Source: Tritrichomonas musculus | Lineage: Eukaryota; Parabasalia; Tritrichomonadida; Tritrichomonadidae | Length of the DNA: 35,204 bases | Reading direction: 5' to 3' | Assembly: GCA_039105265.1 (NCBI GenBank) | Contig: JAPFFF010000163.1 | Coordinates: 1 to 35,204 of the forward strand | Shown here: positions 22,132 to 34,865 of the stretch, one piece after another | Numbering within the stretch: position 1 is the first letter of the stretch | Layout: every line of letters starts with the position of its first letter | Notes under the pieces: model-generated | Database searches by the model: none | What the model was told of the DNA's origin: nothing | Seen by the model: the letters and a program-made list of their open reading frames with translations, nothing else | Program-made: the position numbers and the translations under genes

Positions 22132-22593
22132 TCAAACTCCACCTTTCAATCTGAGGACTAAGTGTATCGTGGAGTCTTTTTGGATGGAATAGTCATCAAG
22201 TGTGTTTCCATCTTCTAATTGCTTGCCTGCAAAGATCAATCTTTGTTGATCAGCTGGAATTCCTTCTTTGTCGTAGATTTTTGCTTTGACATCTTCGATC
22301 TTGTCTGTTTTTTCAACGTCAACTGTCATGTGTTTTCCGCTTATTGTTTTGACGAAGATTTGCATACCACCTCTCAATCTGAGAATCAAGTTCAATGTGG
22401 AGTCTTTTTGGATGGAGTAGTCGTCAAGGGTGTTTCCATCTTCTAATTGTTTTCCAGCAAAAATTAATCTTTGTTCGTGTGTTGGAATTCCTTCTTTGTC
22501 ATGGATCTTTGCTTTGATGTCTTCGATTCTGTCTGTTTTTTCGCATTCAATGGCAACTGTTCTGCCAGATAAGTTTTTAACAAATATTTGCAT
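22132..22593 (-). CDS. Di-ubiquitin precursor, copy 20
   Basis: Same protein as copy 1. The 5' spacer (22594-23249, 656 bp) has T-tracts 21, 20 and 10 and (AAT)9, the same tract class as copy 7. Confidence 0.95.
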   Translation of the reverse strand: MQIFVKNLSGRTVAIECEKTDRIEDIKAKIHDKEGIPTHEQRLIFAGKQLEDGNTLDDYSIQKDSTLNLILRLRGGMQIFVKTISGKHMTVDVEKTDKIEDVKAKIYDKEGIPADQQRLIFAGKQLEDGNTLDDYSIQKDSTIHLVLRLKGGV

Positions 22594-23145
22594 TATTAAA
22601 AAATGATATGATGTTTCTCTCCTGTAATTCTTGTTTGTTTAATTTTCAATGGTGGCATTTAATTTTGTATTGCTCTGAAAAATTTTCAATACATATAAAA
22701 TAAAAAAAATTTTTTAAAACTTTTTCAATATAATTTTTCTGTTTGTTGTTCTTAAAAAAATTTTTTATACTCAATTATATAAACTCTGAAAATTAAAATT
22801 TTACTCGACTTACTTATAAGCTAAAATTTTAAGCTAATAACTATCCATATCTGATGCTAATAGCAAATAACTAGTAAAGTGTTCTTTGCTTTTTGATATA
22901 TTATTTTGTTTTAAAAAATATGCTCTCAATTTATTTCAAAAAGTTTTTCAGTGATTTTTTTTATTTTGAGGTGTCATAATGATTTCAAAAGTGCATGATC
23001 GTACACTTTGTTTTTTTTTTTTTTTTTTTTTACGATTTATTTCAATTCTTACTTATCACAAATATTACTTTATATAATAATAAATTTTTCCTTATGCTTT
23101 TTTTTTTTTTTTTTTTTCATGATAACAATTAAATTTTTTTTTTCT

Positions 23146-23178
<33 letters not shown>

Positions 23179-23249
23179 TTACAAATAAATAAATAAATTA
23201 GTTAGAATTTTAAATTACATACATGGTTTATTTATGTCCTTGGTGTCTT

Positions 23250-23711
23250 TCAAACTCCACCTTTCAATCTGAGGACTAAGTGTATCGTGGAGTCTTTTTG
23301 GATGGAATAGTCATCAAGTGTGTTTCCATCTTCTAATTGCTTGCCTGCAAAGATCAATCTTTGTTGATCAGCTGGAATTCCTTCTTTGTCGTAGATTTTT
23401 GCTTTGACATCTTCGATCTTGTCTGTTTTTTCAACGTCAACTGTCATGTGTTTTCCGCTTATTGTTTTGACGAAGATTTGCATACCACCTCTCAATCTGA
23501 GAATCAAGTTCAATGTGGAGTCTTTTTGGATGGAGTAGTCGTCAAGGGTGTTTCCATCTTCTAATTGTTTTCCAGCAAAAATTAATCTTTGTTCGTGTGT
23601 TGGAATTCCTTCTTTGTCATGGATCTTTGCTTTGATGTCTTCGATTCTGTCTGTTTTTTCGCATTCAATGGCAACTGTTCTGCCAGATAAGTTTTTAACA
23701 AATATTTGCAT
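23250..23711 (-). CDS. Di-ubiquitin precursor, copy 21
   Basis: Same protein as copy 1. The 5' spacer (23712-24366, 655 bp) is the last with a T-tract 1 of 20; the block boundary lies between this unit and copy 22. Confidence 0.95.
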   Translation of the reverse strand: MQIFVKNLSGRTVAIECEKTDRIEDIKAKIHDKEGIPTHEQRLIFAGKQLEDGNTLDDYSIQKDSTLNLILRLRGGMQIFVKTISGKHMTVDVEKTDKIEDVKAKIYDKEGIPADQQRLIFAGKQLEDGNTLDDYSIQKDSTIHLVLRLKGGV

Positions 23712-24262
23712 TATTAAAAAATGATATGATGTTTCTCTCCTGTAATTCTTGTTTGTTTAATTTTCAATGGTGGCATTTAATTTTGTATTGCTCTGAAAAA
23801 TTTTCAATACATATAAAATAAAAAAAATTTTTTAAAACTTTTTCAATATAATTTTTCTGTTTGTTGTTCTTAAAAAAATTTTTTATACTCAATTATATAA
23901 ACTCTGAAAATTAAAATTTTACTCGACTTACTTATAAGCTAAAATTTTAAGCTAATAACTATCCATATCTGATGCTAATAGCAAATAACTAGTAAAGTGT
24001 TCTTTGCTTTTTGATATATTATTTTGTTTTAAAAAATATGCTCTCAATTTATTTCAAAAAGTTTTTCAGTGATTTTTTTTATTTTGAGGTGTCATAATGA
24101 TTTCAAAAGTGCATGATCGTACACTTTGTTTTTTTTTTTTTTTTTTTTACGATTTATTTCAATTCTTACTTATCACAAATATTACTTTATATAATAATAA
24201 ATTTTTCCTTATGCTTTTTTTTTTTTTTTTTTTTCATGATAACAATTAAATTTTTTTTTTCT

Positions 24263-24295
<33 letters not shown>

Positions 24296-24366
24296 TTACA
24301 AATAAATAAATAAATTAGTTAGAATTTTAAATTACATACATGGTTTATTTATGTCCTTGGTGTCTT

Positions 24367-24828
24367 TCAAACTCCACCTTTCAATCTGAGGACTAAGTGT
24401 ATCGTGGAGTCTTTTTGGATGGAATAGTCATCAAGTGTGTTTCCATCTTCTAATTGCTTGCCTGCAAAGATCAATCTTTGTTGATCAGCTGGAATTCCTT
24501 CTTTGTCGTAGATTTTTGCTTTGACATCTTCGATCTTGTCTGTTTTTTCAACGTCAACTGTCATGTGTTTTCCGCTTATTGTTTTGACGAAGATTTGCAT
24601 ACCACCTCTCAATCTGAGAATCAAGTTCAATGTGGAGTCTTTTTGGATGGAGTAGTCGTCAAGGGTGTTTCCATCTTCTAATTGTTTTCCAGCAAAAATT
24701 AATCTTTGTTCGTGTGTTGGAATTCCTTCTTTGTCATGGATCTTTGCTTTGATGTCTTCGATTCTGTCTGTTTTTTCGCATTCAATGGCAACTGTTCTGC
24801 CAGATAAGTTTTTAACAAATATTTGCAT
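24367..24828 (-). CDS. Di-ubiquitin precursor, copy 22
   Basis: Same protein as copy 1. The 5' spacer (24829-25481, 653 bp) begins a run of seven spacers of equal length with T-tracts 18, 20 and 10 and (AAT)9. Confidence 0.95.
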   Translation of the reverse strand: MQIFVKNLSGRTVAIECEKTDRIEDIKAKIHDKEGIPTHEQRLIFAGKQLEDGNTLDDYSIQKDSTLNLILRLRGGMQIFVKTISGKHMTVDVEKTDKIEDVKAKIYDKEGIPADQQRLIFAGKQLEDGNTLDDYSIQKDSTIHLVLRLKGGV

Positions 24829-25377
24829 TATTAAAAAATGATATGATGTTTCTCTCCTGTAATTCTTGTTTGTTTAATTTTCAATGGTGGCATTTAATTT
24901 TGTATTGCTCTGAAAAATTTTCAATACATATAAAATAAAAAAAATTTTTTAAAACTTTTTCAATATAATTTTTCTGTTTGTTGTTCTTAAAAAAATTTTT
25001 TATACTCAATTATATAAACTCTGAAAATTAAAATTTTACTCGACTTACTTATAAGCTAAAATTTTAAGCTAATAACTATCCATATCTGATGCTAATAGCA
25101 AATAACTAGTAAAGTGTTCTTTGCTTTTTGATATATTATTTTGTTTTAAAAAATATGCTCTCAATTTATTTCAAAAAGTTTTTCAGTGATTTTTTTTATT
25201 TTGAGGTGTCATAATGATTTCAAAAGTGCATGATCGTACACTTTGTTTTTTTTTTTTTTTTTTACGATTTATTTCAATTCTTACTTATCACAAATATTAC
25301 TTTATATAATAATAAATTTTTCCTTATGCTTTTTTTTTTTTTTTTTTTTCATGATAACAATTAAATTTTTTTTTTCT

Positions 25378-25410
<33 letters not shown>

Positions 25411-25481
25411 TTACAAATAAATAAATAAATTAGTTAGAATTTTAAATTACATACATGGTTTATTTATGTCCTTGGTGTCTT

Positions 25482-25943
25482 TCAAACTCCACCTTTCAAT
25501 CTGAGGACTAAGTGTATCGTGGAGTCTTTTTGGATGGAATAGTCATCAAGTGTGTTTCCATCTTCTAATTGCTTGCCTGCAAAGATCAATCTTTGTTGAT
25601 CAGCTGGAATTCCTTCTTTGTCGTAGATTTTTGCTTTGACATCTTCGATCTTGTCTGTTTTTTCAACGTCAACTGTCATGTGTTTTCCGCTTATTGTTTT
25701 GACGAAGATTTGCATACCACCTCTCAATCTGAGAATCAAGTTCAATGTGGAGTCTTTTTGGATGGAGTAGTCGTCAAGGGTGTTTCCATCTTCTAATTGT
25801 TTTCCAGCAAAAATTAATCTTTGTTCGTGTGTTGGAATTCCTTCTTTGTCATGGATCTTTGCTTTGATGTCTTCGATTCTGTCTGTTTTTTCGCATTCAA
25901 TGGCAACTGTTCTGCCAGATAAGTTTTTAACAAATATTTGCAT
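25482..25943 (-). CDS. Di-ubiquitin precursor, copy 23
   Basis: Same protein as copy 1. The 5' spacer (25944-26596, 653 bp) shows no difference from that of copy 22 that I can see. Confidence 0.95.
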   Translation of the reverse strand: MQIFVKNLSGRTVAIECEKTDRIEDIKAKIHDKEGIPTHEQRLIFAGKQLEDGNTLDDYSIQKDSTLNLILRLRGGMQIFVKTISGKHMTVDVEKTDKIEDVKAKIYDKEGIPADQQRLIFAGKQLEDGNTLDDYSIQKDSTIHLVLRLKGGV

Positions 25944-26492
25944 TATTAAAAAATGATATGATGTTTCTCTCCTGTAATTCTTGTTTGTTTAATTTTCAAT
26001 GGTGGCATTTAATTTTGTATTGCTCTGAAAAATTTTCAATACATATAAAATAAAAAAAATTTTTTAAAACTTTTTCAATATAATTTTTCTGTTTGTTGTT
26101 CTTAAAAAAATTTTTTATACTCAATTATATAAACTCTGAAAATTAAAATTTTACTCGACTTACTTATAAGCTAAAATTTTAAGCTAATAACTATCCATAT
26201 CTGATGCTAATAGCAAATAACTAGTAAAGTGTTCTTTGCTTTTTGATATATTATTTTGTTTTAAAAAATATGCTCTCAATTTATTTCAAAAAGTTTTTCA
26301 GTGATTTTTTTTATTTTGAGGTGTCATAATGATTTCAAAAGTGCATGATCGTACACTTTGTTTTTTTTTTTTTTTTTTACGATTTATTTCAATTCTTACT
26401 TATCACAAATATTACTTTATATAATAATAAATTTTTCCTTATGCTTTTTTTTTTTTTTTTTTTTCATGATAACAATTAAATTTTTTTTTTCT

Positions 26493-26525
<33 letters not shown>

Positions 26526-26596
26526 TTACAAATAAATAAATAAATTAGTTAGAATTTTAAATTACATACATGGTTTATTTATGTCCTTGGTGTCTT

Positions 26597-27058
26597 TCAA
26601 ACTCCACCTTTCAATCTGAGGACTAAGTGTATCGTGGAGTCTTTTTGGATGGAATAGTCATCAAGTGTGTTTCCATCTTCTAATTGCTTGCCTGCAAAGA
26701 TCAATCTTTGTTGATCAGCTGGAATTCCTTCTTTGTCGTAGATTTTTGCTTTGACATCTTCGATCTTGTCTGTTTTTTCAACGTCAACTGTCATGTGTTT
26801 TCCGCTTATTGTTTTGACGAAGATTTGCATACCACCTCTCAATCTGAGAATCAAGTTCAATGTGGAGTCTTTTTGGATGGAGTAGTCGTCAAGGGTGTTT
26901 CCATCTTCTAATTGTTTTCCAGCAAAAATTAATCTTTGTTCGTGTGTTGGAATTCCTTCTTTGTCATGGATCTTTGCTTTGATGTCTTCGATTCTGTCTG
27001 TTTTTTCGCATTCAATGGCAACTGTTCTGCCAGATAAGTTTTTAACAAATATTTGCAT
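26597..27058 (-). CDS. Di-ubiquitin precursor, copy 24
   Basis: Same protein as copy 1. The 5' spacer (27059-27711, 653 bp) belongs to the uniform right-hand block. Confidence 0.95.
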   Translation of the reverse strand: MQIFVKNLSGRTVAIECEKTDRIEDIKAKIHDKEGIPTHEQRLIFAGKQLEDGNTLDDYSIQKDSTLNLILRLRGGMQIFVKTISGKHMTVDVEKTDKIEDVKAKIYDKEGIPADQQRLIFAGKQLEDGNTLDDYSIQKDSTIHLVLRLKGGV

Positions 27059-27607
27059 TATTAAAAAATGATATGATGTTTCTCTCCTGTAATTCTTGTT
27101 TGTTTAATTTTCAATGGTGGCATTTAATTTTGTATTGCTCTGAAAAATTTTCAATACATATAAAATAAAAAAAATTTTTTAAAACTTTTTCAATATAATT
27201 TTTCTGTTTGTTGTTCTTAAAAAAATTTTTTATACTCAATTATATAAACTCTGAAAATTAAAATTTTACTCGACTTACTTATAAGCTAAAATTTTAAGCT
27301 AATAACTATCCATATCTGATGCTAATAGCAAATAACTAGTAAAGTGTTCTTTGCTTTTTGATATATTATTTTGTTTTAAAAAATATGCTCTCAATTTATT
27401 TCAAAAAGTTTTTCAGTGATTTTTTTTATTTTGAGGTGTCATAATGATTTCAAAAGTGCATGATCGTACACTTTGTTTTTTTTTTTTTTTTTTACGATTT
27501 ATTTCAATTCTTACTTATCACAAATATTACTTTATATAATAATAAATTTTTCCTTATGCTTTTTTTTTTTTTTTTTTTTCATGATAACAATTAAATTTTT
27601 TTTTTCT

Positions 27608-27640
<33 letters not shown>

Positions 27641-27711
27641 TTACAAATAAATAAATAAATTAGTTAGAATTTTAAATTACATACATGGTTTATTTATGTC
27701 CTTGGTGTCTT

Positions 27712-28173
27712 TCAAACTCCACCTTTCAATCTGAGGACTAAGTGTATCGTGGAGTCTTTTTGGATGGAATAGTCATCAAGTGTGTTTCCATCTTCTAATT
27801 GCTTGCCTGCAAAGATCAATCTTTGTTGATCAGCTGGAATTCCTTCTTTGTCGTAGATTTTTGCTTTGACATCTTCGATCTTGTCTGTTTTTTCAACGTC
27901 AACTGTCATGTGTTTTCCGCTTATTGTTTTGACGAAGATTTGCATACCACCTCTCAATCTGAGAATCAAGTTCAATGTGGAGTCTTTTTGGATGGAGTAG
28001 TCGTCAAGGGTGTTTCCATCTTCTAATTGTTTTCCAGCAAAAATTAATCTTTGTTCGTGTGTTGGAATTCCTTCTTTGTCATGGATCTTTGCTTTGATGT
28101 CTTCGATTCTGTCTGTTTTTTCGCATTCAATGGCAACTGTTCTGCCAGATAAGTTTTTAACAAATATTTGCAT
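27712..28173 (-). CDS. Di-ubiquitin precursor, copy 25
   Basis: Same protein as copy 1. The 5' spacer (28174-28826, 653 bp) belongs to the uniform right-hand block. Confidence 0.95.
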   Translation of the reverse strand: MQIFVKNLSGRTVAIECEKTDRIEDIKAKIHDKEGIPTHEQRLIFAGKQLEDGNTLDDYSIQKDSTLNLILRLRGGMQIFVKTISGKHMTVDVEKTDKIEDVKAKIYDKEGIPADQQRLIFAGKQLEDGNTLDDYSIQKDSTIHLVLRLKGGV

Positions 28174-28722
28174 TATTAAAAAATGATATGATGTTTCTCT
28201 CCTGTAATTCTTGTTTGTTTAATTTTCAATGGTGGCATTTAATTTTGTATTGCTCTGAAAAATTTTCAATACATATAAAATAAAAAAAATTTTTTAAAAC
28301 TTTTTCAATATAATTTTTCTGTTTGTTGTTCTTAAAAAAATTTTTTATACTCAATTATATAAACTCTGAAAATTAAAATTTTACTCGACTTACTTATAAG
28401 CTAAAATTTTAAGCTAATAACTATCCATATCTGATGCTAATAGCAAATAACTAGTAAAGTGTTCTTTGCTTTTTGATATATTATTTTGTTTTAAAAAATA
28501 TGCTCTCAATTTATTTCAAAAAGTTTTTCAGTGATTTTTTTTATTTTGAGGTGTCATAATGATTTCAAAAGTGCATGATCGTACACTTTGTTTTTTTTTT
28601 TTTTTTTTACGATTTATTTCAATTCTTACTTATCACAAATATTACTTTATATAATAATAAATTTTTCCTTATGCTTTTTTTTTTTTTTTTTTTTCATGAT
28701 AACAATTAAATTTTTTTTTTCT

Positions 28723-28755
<33 letters not shown>

Positions 28756-28826
28756 TTACAAATAAATAAATAAATTAGTTAGAATTTTAAATTACATACA
28801 TGGTTTATTTATGTCCTTGGTGTCTT

Positions 28827-29288
28827 TCAAACTCCACCTTTCAATCTGAGGACTAAGTGTATCGTGGAGTCTTTTTGGATGGAATAGTCATCAAGTGTGT
28901 TTCCATCTTCTAATTGCTTGCCTGCAAAGATCAATCTTTGTTGATCAGCTGGAATTCCTTCTTTGTCGTAGATTTTTGCTTTGACATCTTCGATCTTGTC
29001 TGTTTTTTCAACGTCAACTGTCATGTGTTTTCCGCTTATTGTTTTGACGAAGATTTGCATACCACCTCTCAATCTGAGAATCAAGTTCAATGTGGAGTCT
29101 TTTTGGATGGAGTAGTCGTCAAGGGTGTTTCCATCTTCTAATTGTTTTCCAGCAAAAATTAATCTTTGTTCGTGTGTTGGAATTCCTTCTTTGTCATGGA
29201 TCTTTGCTTTGATGTCTTCGATTCTGTCTGTTTTTTCGCATTCAATGGCAACTGTTCTGCCAGATAAGTTTTTAACAAATATTTGCAT
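28827..29288 (-). CDS. Di-ubiquitin precursor, copy 26
   Basis: Same protein as copy 1. The 5' spacer (29289-29941, 653 bp) belongs to the uniform right-hand block. Confidence 0.95.
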   Translation of the reverse strand: MQIFVKNLSGRTVAIECEKTDRIEDIKAKIHDKEGIPTHEQRLIFAGKQLEDGNTLDDYSIQKDSTLNLILRLRGGMQIFVKTISGKHMTVDVEKTDKIEDVKAKIYDKEGIPADQQRLIFAGKQLEDGNTLDDYSIQKDSTIHLVLRLKGGV

Positions 29289-29837
29289 TATTAAAAAATG
29301 ATATGATGTTTCTCTCCTGTAATTCTTGTTTGTTTAATTTTCAATGGTGGCATTTAATTTTGTATTGCTCTGAAAAATTTTCAATACATATAAAATAAAA
29401 AAAATTTTTTAAAACTTTTTCAATATAATTTTTCTGTTTGTTGTTCTTAAAAAAATTTTTTATACTCAATTATATAAACTCTGAAAATTAAAATTTTACT
29501 CGACTTACTTATAAGCTAAAATTTTAAGCTAATAACTATCCATATCTGATGCTAATAGCAAATAACTAGTAAAGTGTTCTTTGCTTTTTGATATATTATT
29601 TTGTTTTAAAAAATATGCTCTCAATTTATTTCAAAAAGTTTTTCAGTGATTTTTTTTATTTTGAGGTGTCATAATGATTTCAAAAGTGCATGATCGTACA
29701 CTTTGTTTTTTTTTTTTTTTTTTACGATTTATTTCAATTCTTACTTATCACAAATATTACTTTATATAATAATAAATTTTTCCTTATGCTTTTTTTTTTT
29801 TTTTTTTTTCATGATAACAATTAAATTTTTTTTTTCT

Positions 29838-29870
<33 letters not shown>

Positions 29871-29941
29871 TTACAAATAAATAAATAAATTAGTTAGAAT
29901 TTTAAATTACATACATGGTTTATTTATGTCCTTGGTGTCTT

Positions 29942-30403
29942 TCAAACTCCACCTTTCAATCTGAGGACTAAGTGTATCGTGGAGTCTTTTTGGATGGAAT
30001 AGTCATCAAGTGTGTTTCCATCTTCTAATTGCTTGCCTGCAAAGATCAATCTTTGTTGATCAGCTGGAATTCCTTCTTTGTCGTAGATTTTTGCTTTGAC
30101 ATCTTCGATCTTGTCTGTTTTTTCAACGTCAACTGTCATGTGTTTTCCGCTTATTGTTTTGACGAAGATTTGCATACCACCTCTCAATCTGAGAATCAAG
30201 TTCAATGTGGAGTCTTTTTGGATGGAGTAGTCGTCAAGGGTGTTTCCATCTTCTAATTGTTTTCCAGCAAAAATTAATCTTTGTTCGTGTGTTGGAATTC
30301 CTTCTTTGTCATGGATCTTTGCTTTGATGTCTTCGATTCTGTCTGTTTTTTCGCATTCAATGGCAACTGTTCTGCCAGATAAGTTTTTAACAAATATTTG
30401 CAT
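29942..30403 (-). CDS. Di-ubiquitin precursor, copy 27
   Basis: Same protein as copy 1. The 5' spacer (30404-31056, 653 bp) belongs to the uniform right-hand block. Confidence 0.95.
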   Translation of the reverse strand: MQIFVKNLSGRTVAIECEKTDRIEDIKAKIHDKEGIPTHEQRLIFAGKQLEDGNTLDDYSIQKDSTLNLILRLRGGMQIFVKTISGKHMTVDVEKTDKIEDVKAKIYDKEGIPADQQRLIFAGKQLEDGNTLDDYSIQKDSTIHLVLRLKGGV

Positions 30404-30952
30404 TATTAAAAAATGATATGATGTTTCTCTCCTGTAATTCTTGTTTGTTTAATTTTCAATGGTGGCATTTAATTTTGTATTGCTCTGAAAAATTTTCAAT
30501 ACATATAAAATAAAAAAAATTTTTTAAAACTTTTTCAATATAATTTTTCTGTTTGTTGTTCTTAAAAAAATTTTTTATACTCAATTATATAAACTCTGAA
30601 AATTAAAATTTTACTCGACTTACTTATAAGCTAAAATTTTAAGCTAATAACTATCCATATCTGATGCTAATAGCAAATAACTAGTAAAGTGTTCTTTGCT
30701 TTTTGATATATTATTTTGTTTTAAAAAATATGCTCTCAATTTATTTCAAAAAGTTTTTCAGTGATTTTTTTTATTTTGAGGTGTCATAATGATTTCAAAA
30801 GTGCATGATCGTACACTTTGTTTTTTTTTTTTTTTTTTACGATTTATTTCAATTCTTACTTATCACAAATATTACTTTATATAATAATAAATTTTTCCTT
30901 ATGCTTTTTTTTTTTTTTTTTTTTCATGATAACAATTAAATTTTTTTTTTCT

Positions 30953-30985
<33 letters not shown>

Positions 30986-31056
30986 TTACAAATAAATAAA
31001 TAAATTAGTTAGAATTTTAAATTACATACATGGTTTATTTATGTCCTTGGTGTCTT

Positions 31057-31518
31057 TCAAACTCCACCTTTCAATCTGAGGACTAAGTGTATCGTGGAGT
31101 CTTTTTGGATGGAATAGTCATCAAGTGTGTTTCCATCTTCTAATTGCTTGCCTGCAAAGATCAATCTTTGTTGATCAGCTGGAATTCCTTCTTTGTCGTA
31201 GATTTTTGCTTTGACATCTTCGATCTTGTCTGTTTTTTCAACGTCAACTGTCATGTGTTTTCCGCTTATTGTTTTGACGAAGATTTGCATACCACCTCTC
31301 AATCTGAGAATCAAGTTCAATGTGGAGTCTTTTTGGATGGAGTAGTCGTCAAGGGTGTTTCCATCTTCTAATTGTTTTCCAGCAAAAATTAATCTTTGTT
31401 CGTGTGTTGGAATTCCTTCTTTGTCATGGATCTTTGCTTTGATGTCTTCGATTCTGTCTGTTTTTTCGCATTCAATGGCAACTGTTCTGCCAGATAAGTT
31501 TTTAACAAATAGTTGCAT
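31057..31518 (-). CDS. Di-ubiquitin precursor, copy 28, I3L variant
   Basis: The only copy with a changed protein: G instead of T at 31512 turns codon 3 from ATA to CTA, Ile to Leu, in domain A. Ile3 lies in the first beta strand and its side chain packs in the core of ubiquitin, so the conservative change is probably tolerated. The 5' spacer (31519-32171, 653 bp) is the last of the seven equal ones. The substitution is a useful marker for this copy. Confidence 0.94.
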   Translation of the reverse strand: MQLFVKNLSGRTVAIECEKTDRIEDIKAKIHDKEGIPTHEQRLIFAGKQLEDGNTLDDYSIQKDSTLNLILRLRGGMQIFVKTISGKHMTVDVEKTDKIEDVKAKIYDKEGIPADQQRLIFAGKQLEDGNTLDDYSIQKDSTIHLVLRLKGGV

Positions 31519-32067
31519 TATTAAAAAATGATATGATGTTTCTCTCCTGTAATTCTTGTTTGTTTAATTTTCAATGGTGGCATTTAATTTTGTATTGCTC
31601 TGAAAAATTTTCAATACATATAAAATAAAAAAAATTTTTTAAAACTTTTTCAATATAATTTTTCTGTTTGTTGTTCTTAAAAAAATTTTTTATACTCAAT
31701 TATATAAACTCTGAAAATTAAAATTTTACTCGACTTACTTATAAGCTAAAATTTTAAGCTAATAACTATCCATATCTGATGCTAATAGCAAATAACTAGT
31801 AAAGTGTTCTTTGCTTTTTGATATATTATTTTGTTTTAAAAAATATGCTCTCAATTTATTTCAAAAAGTTTTTCAGTGATTTTTTTTATTTTGAGGTGTC
31901 ATAATGATTTCAAAAGTGCATGATCGTACACTTTGTTTTTTTTTTTTTTTTTTACGATTTATTTCAATTCTTACTTATCACAAATATTACTTTATATAAT
32001 AATAAATTTTTCCTTATGCTTTTTTTTTTTTTTTTTTTTCATGATAACAATTAAATTTTTTTTTTCT

Positions 32068-32100
<33 letters not shown>

Positions 32101-32171
32101 TTACAAATAAATAAATAAATTAGTTAGAATTTTAAATTACATACATGGTTTATTTATGTCCTTGGTGTCTT

Positions 32172-32633
32172 TCAAACTCCACCTTTCAATCTGAGGACTA
32201 AGTGTATCGTGGAGTCTTTTTGGATGGAATAGTCATCAAGTGTGTTTCCATCTTCTAATTGCTTGCCTGCAAAGATCAATCTTTGTTGATCAGCTGGAAT
32301 TCCTTCTTTGTCGTAGATTTTTGCTTTGACATCTTCGATCTTGTCTGTTTTTTCAACGTCAACTGTCATGTGTTTTCCGCTTATTGTTTTGACGAAGATT
32401 TGCATACCACCTCTCAATCTGAGAATCAAGTTCAATGTGGAGTCTTTTTGGATGGAGTAGTCGTCAAGGGTGTTTCCATCTTCTAATTGTTTTCCAGCAA
32501 AAATTAATCTTTGTTCGTGTGTTGGAATTCCTTCTTTGTCATGGATCTTTGCTTTGATGTCTTCGATTCTGTCTGTTTTTTCGCATTCAATGGCAACTGT
32601 TCTGCCAGATAAGTTTTTAACAAATATTTGCAT
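32172..32633 (-). CDS. Di-ubiquitin precursor, copy 29
   Basis: Same protein as copy 1. The 5' spacer (32634-33287, 654 bp) differs from the right-hand block by one extra T in T-tract 2 (21). Confidence 0.95.
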   Translation of the reverse strand: MQIFVKNLSGRTVAIECEKTDRIEDIKAKIHDKEGIPTHEQRLIFAGKQLEDGNTLDDYSIQKDSTLNLILRLRGGMQIFVKTISGKHMTVDVEKTDKIEDVKAKIYDKEGIPADQQRLIFAGKQLEDGNTLDDYSIQKDSTIHLVLRLKGGV

Positions 32634-33183
32634 TATTAAAAAATGATATGATGTTTCTCTCCTGTAATTCTTGTTTGTTTAATTTTCAATGGTGGCATTT
32701 AATTTTGTATTGCTCTGAAAAATTTTCAATACATATAAAATAAAAAAAATTTTTTAAAACTTTTTCAATATAATTTTTCTGTTTGTTGTTCTTAAAAAAA
32801 TTTTTTATACTCAATTATATAAACTCTGAAAATTAAAATTTTACTCGACTTACTTATAAGCTAAAATTTTAAGCTAATAACTATCCATATCTGATGCTAA
32901 TAGCAAATAACTAGTAAAGTGTTCTTTGCTTTTTGATATATTATTTTGTTTTAAAAAATATGCTCTCAATTTATTTCAAAAAGTTTTTCAGTGATTTTTT
33001 TTATTTTGAGGTGTCATAATGATTTCAAAAGTGCATGATCGTACACTTTGTTTTTTTTTTTTTTTTTTACGATTTATTTCAATTCTTACTTATCACAAAT
33101 ATTACTTTATATAATAATAAATTTTTCCTTATGCTTTTTTTTTTTTTTTTTTTTTCATGATAACAATTAAATTTTTTTTTTCT

Positions 33184-33216
<33 letters not shown>

Positions 33217-33287
33217 TTACAAATAAATAAATAAATTAGTTAGAATTTTAAATTACATACATGGTTTATTTATGTCCTTGGTGTCTT

Positions 33288-33749
33288 TCAAACTCCACCT
33301 TTCAATCTGAGGACTAAGTGTATCGTGGAGTCTTTTTGGATGGAATAGTCATCAAGTGTGTTTCCATCTTCTAATTGCTTGCCTGCAAAGATCAATCTTT
33401 GTTGATCAGCTGGAATTCCTTCTTTGTCGTAGATTTTTGCTTTGACATCTTCGATCTTGTCTGTTTTTTCAACGTCAACTGTCATGTGTTTTCCGCTTAT
33501 TGTTTTGACGAAGATTTGCATACCACCTCTCAATCTGAGAATCAAGTTCAATGTGGAGTCTTTTTGGATGGAGTAGTCGTCAAGGGTGTTTCCATCTTCT
33601 AATTGTTTTCCAGCAAAAATTAATCTTTGTTCGTGTGTTGGAATTCCTTCTTTGTCATGGATCTTTGCTTTGATGTCTTCGATTCTGTCTGTTTTTTCGC
33701 ATTCAATGGCAACTGTTCTGCCAGATAAGTTTTTAACAAATATTTGCAT
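33288..33749 (-). CDS. Di-ubiquitin precursor, copy 30
   Basis: Same protein as copy 1. The 5' spacer (33750-34403, 654 bp) has a private extra T in the promoter-like A8T6 run (T7 at 33866-33872), about 120 bases upstream of the start; T-tracts are 18, 20 and 10. Confidence 0.95.
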   Translation of the reverse strand: MQIFVKNLSGRTVAIECEKTDRIEDIKAKIHDKEGIPTHEQRLIFAGKQLEDGNTLDDYSIQKDSTLNLILRLRGGMQIFVKTISGKHMTVDVEKTDKIEDVKAKIYDKEGIPADQQRLIFAGKQLEDGNTLDDYSIQKDSTIHLVLRLKGGV

Positions 33750-34299
33750 TATTAAAAAATGATATGATGTTTCTCTCCTGTAATTCTTGTTTGTTTAATT
33801 TTCAATGGTGGCATTTAATTTTGTATTGCTCTGAAAAATTTTCAATACATATAAAATAAAAAAAATTTTTTTAAAACTTTTTCAATATAATTTTTCTGTT
33901 TGTTGTTCTTAAAAAAATTTTTTATACTCAATTATATAAACTCTGAAAATTAAAATTTTACTCGACTTACTTATAAGCTAAAATTTTAAGCTAATAACTA
34001 TCCATATCTGATGCTAATAGCAAATAACTAGTAAAGTGTTCTTTGCTTTTTGATATATTATTTTGTTTTAAAAAATATGCTCTCAATTTATTTCAAAAAG
34101 TTTTTCAGTGATTTTTTTTATTTTGAGGTGTCATAATGATTTCAAAAGTGCATGATCGTACACTTTGTTTTTTTTTTTTTTTTTTACGATTTATTTCAAT
34201 TCTTACTTATCACAAATATTACTTTATATAATAATAAATTTTTCCTTATGCTTTTTTTTTTTTTTTTTTTTCATGATAACAATTAAATTTTTTTTTTCT

Positions 34300-34332
<33 letters not shown>

Positions 34333-34403
34333 TTACAAATAAATAAATAAATTAGTTAGAATTTTAAATTACATACATGGTTTATTTATGTCCTTGGTGT
34401 CTT

Positions 34404-34865
34404 TCAAACTCCACCTTTCAATCTGAGGACTAAGTGTATCGTGGAGTCTTTTTGGATGGAATAGTCATCAAGTGTGTTTCCATCTTCTAATTGCTTGCCT
34501 GCAAAGATCAATCTTTGTTGATCAGCTGGAATTCCTTCTTTGTCGTAGATTTTTGCTTTGACATCTTCGATCTTGTCTGTTTTTTCAACGTCAACTGTCA
34601 TGTGTTTTCCGCTTATTGTTTTGACGAAGATTTGCATACCACCTCTCAATCTGAGAATCAAGTTCAATGTGGAGTCTTTTTGGATGGAGTAGTCGTCAAG
34701 GGTGTTTCCATCTTCTAATTGTTTTCCAGCAAAAATTAATCTTTGTTCGTGTGTTGGAATTCCTTCTTTGTCATGGATCTTTGCTTTGATGTCTTCGATT
34801 CTGTCTGTTTTTTCGCATTCAATGGCAACTGTTCTGCCAGATAAGTTTTTAACAAATATTTGCAT
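34404..34865 (-). CDS. Di-ubiquitin precursor, copy 31
   Basis: Same protein as copy 1; the last complete copy in the window. Its upstream region is complete as far as the GCTAAWA cluster before the window ends. Confidence 0.95.
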   Translation of the reverse strand: MQIFVKNLSGRTVAIECEKTDRIEDIKAKIHDKEGIPTHEQRLIFAGKQLEDGNTLDDYSIQKDSTLNLILRLRGGMQIFVKTISGKHMTVDVEKTDKIEDVKAKIYDKEGIPADQQRLIFAGKQLEDGNTLDDYSIQKDSTIHLVLRLKGGV

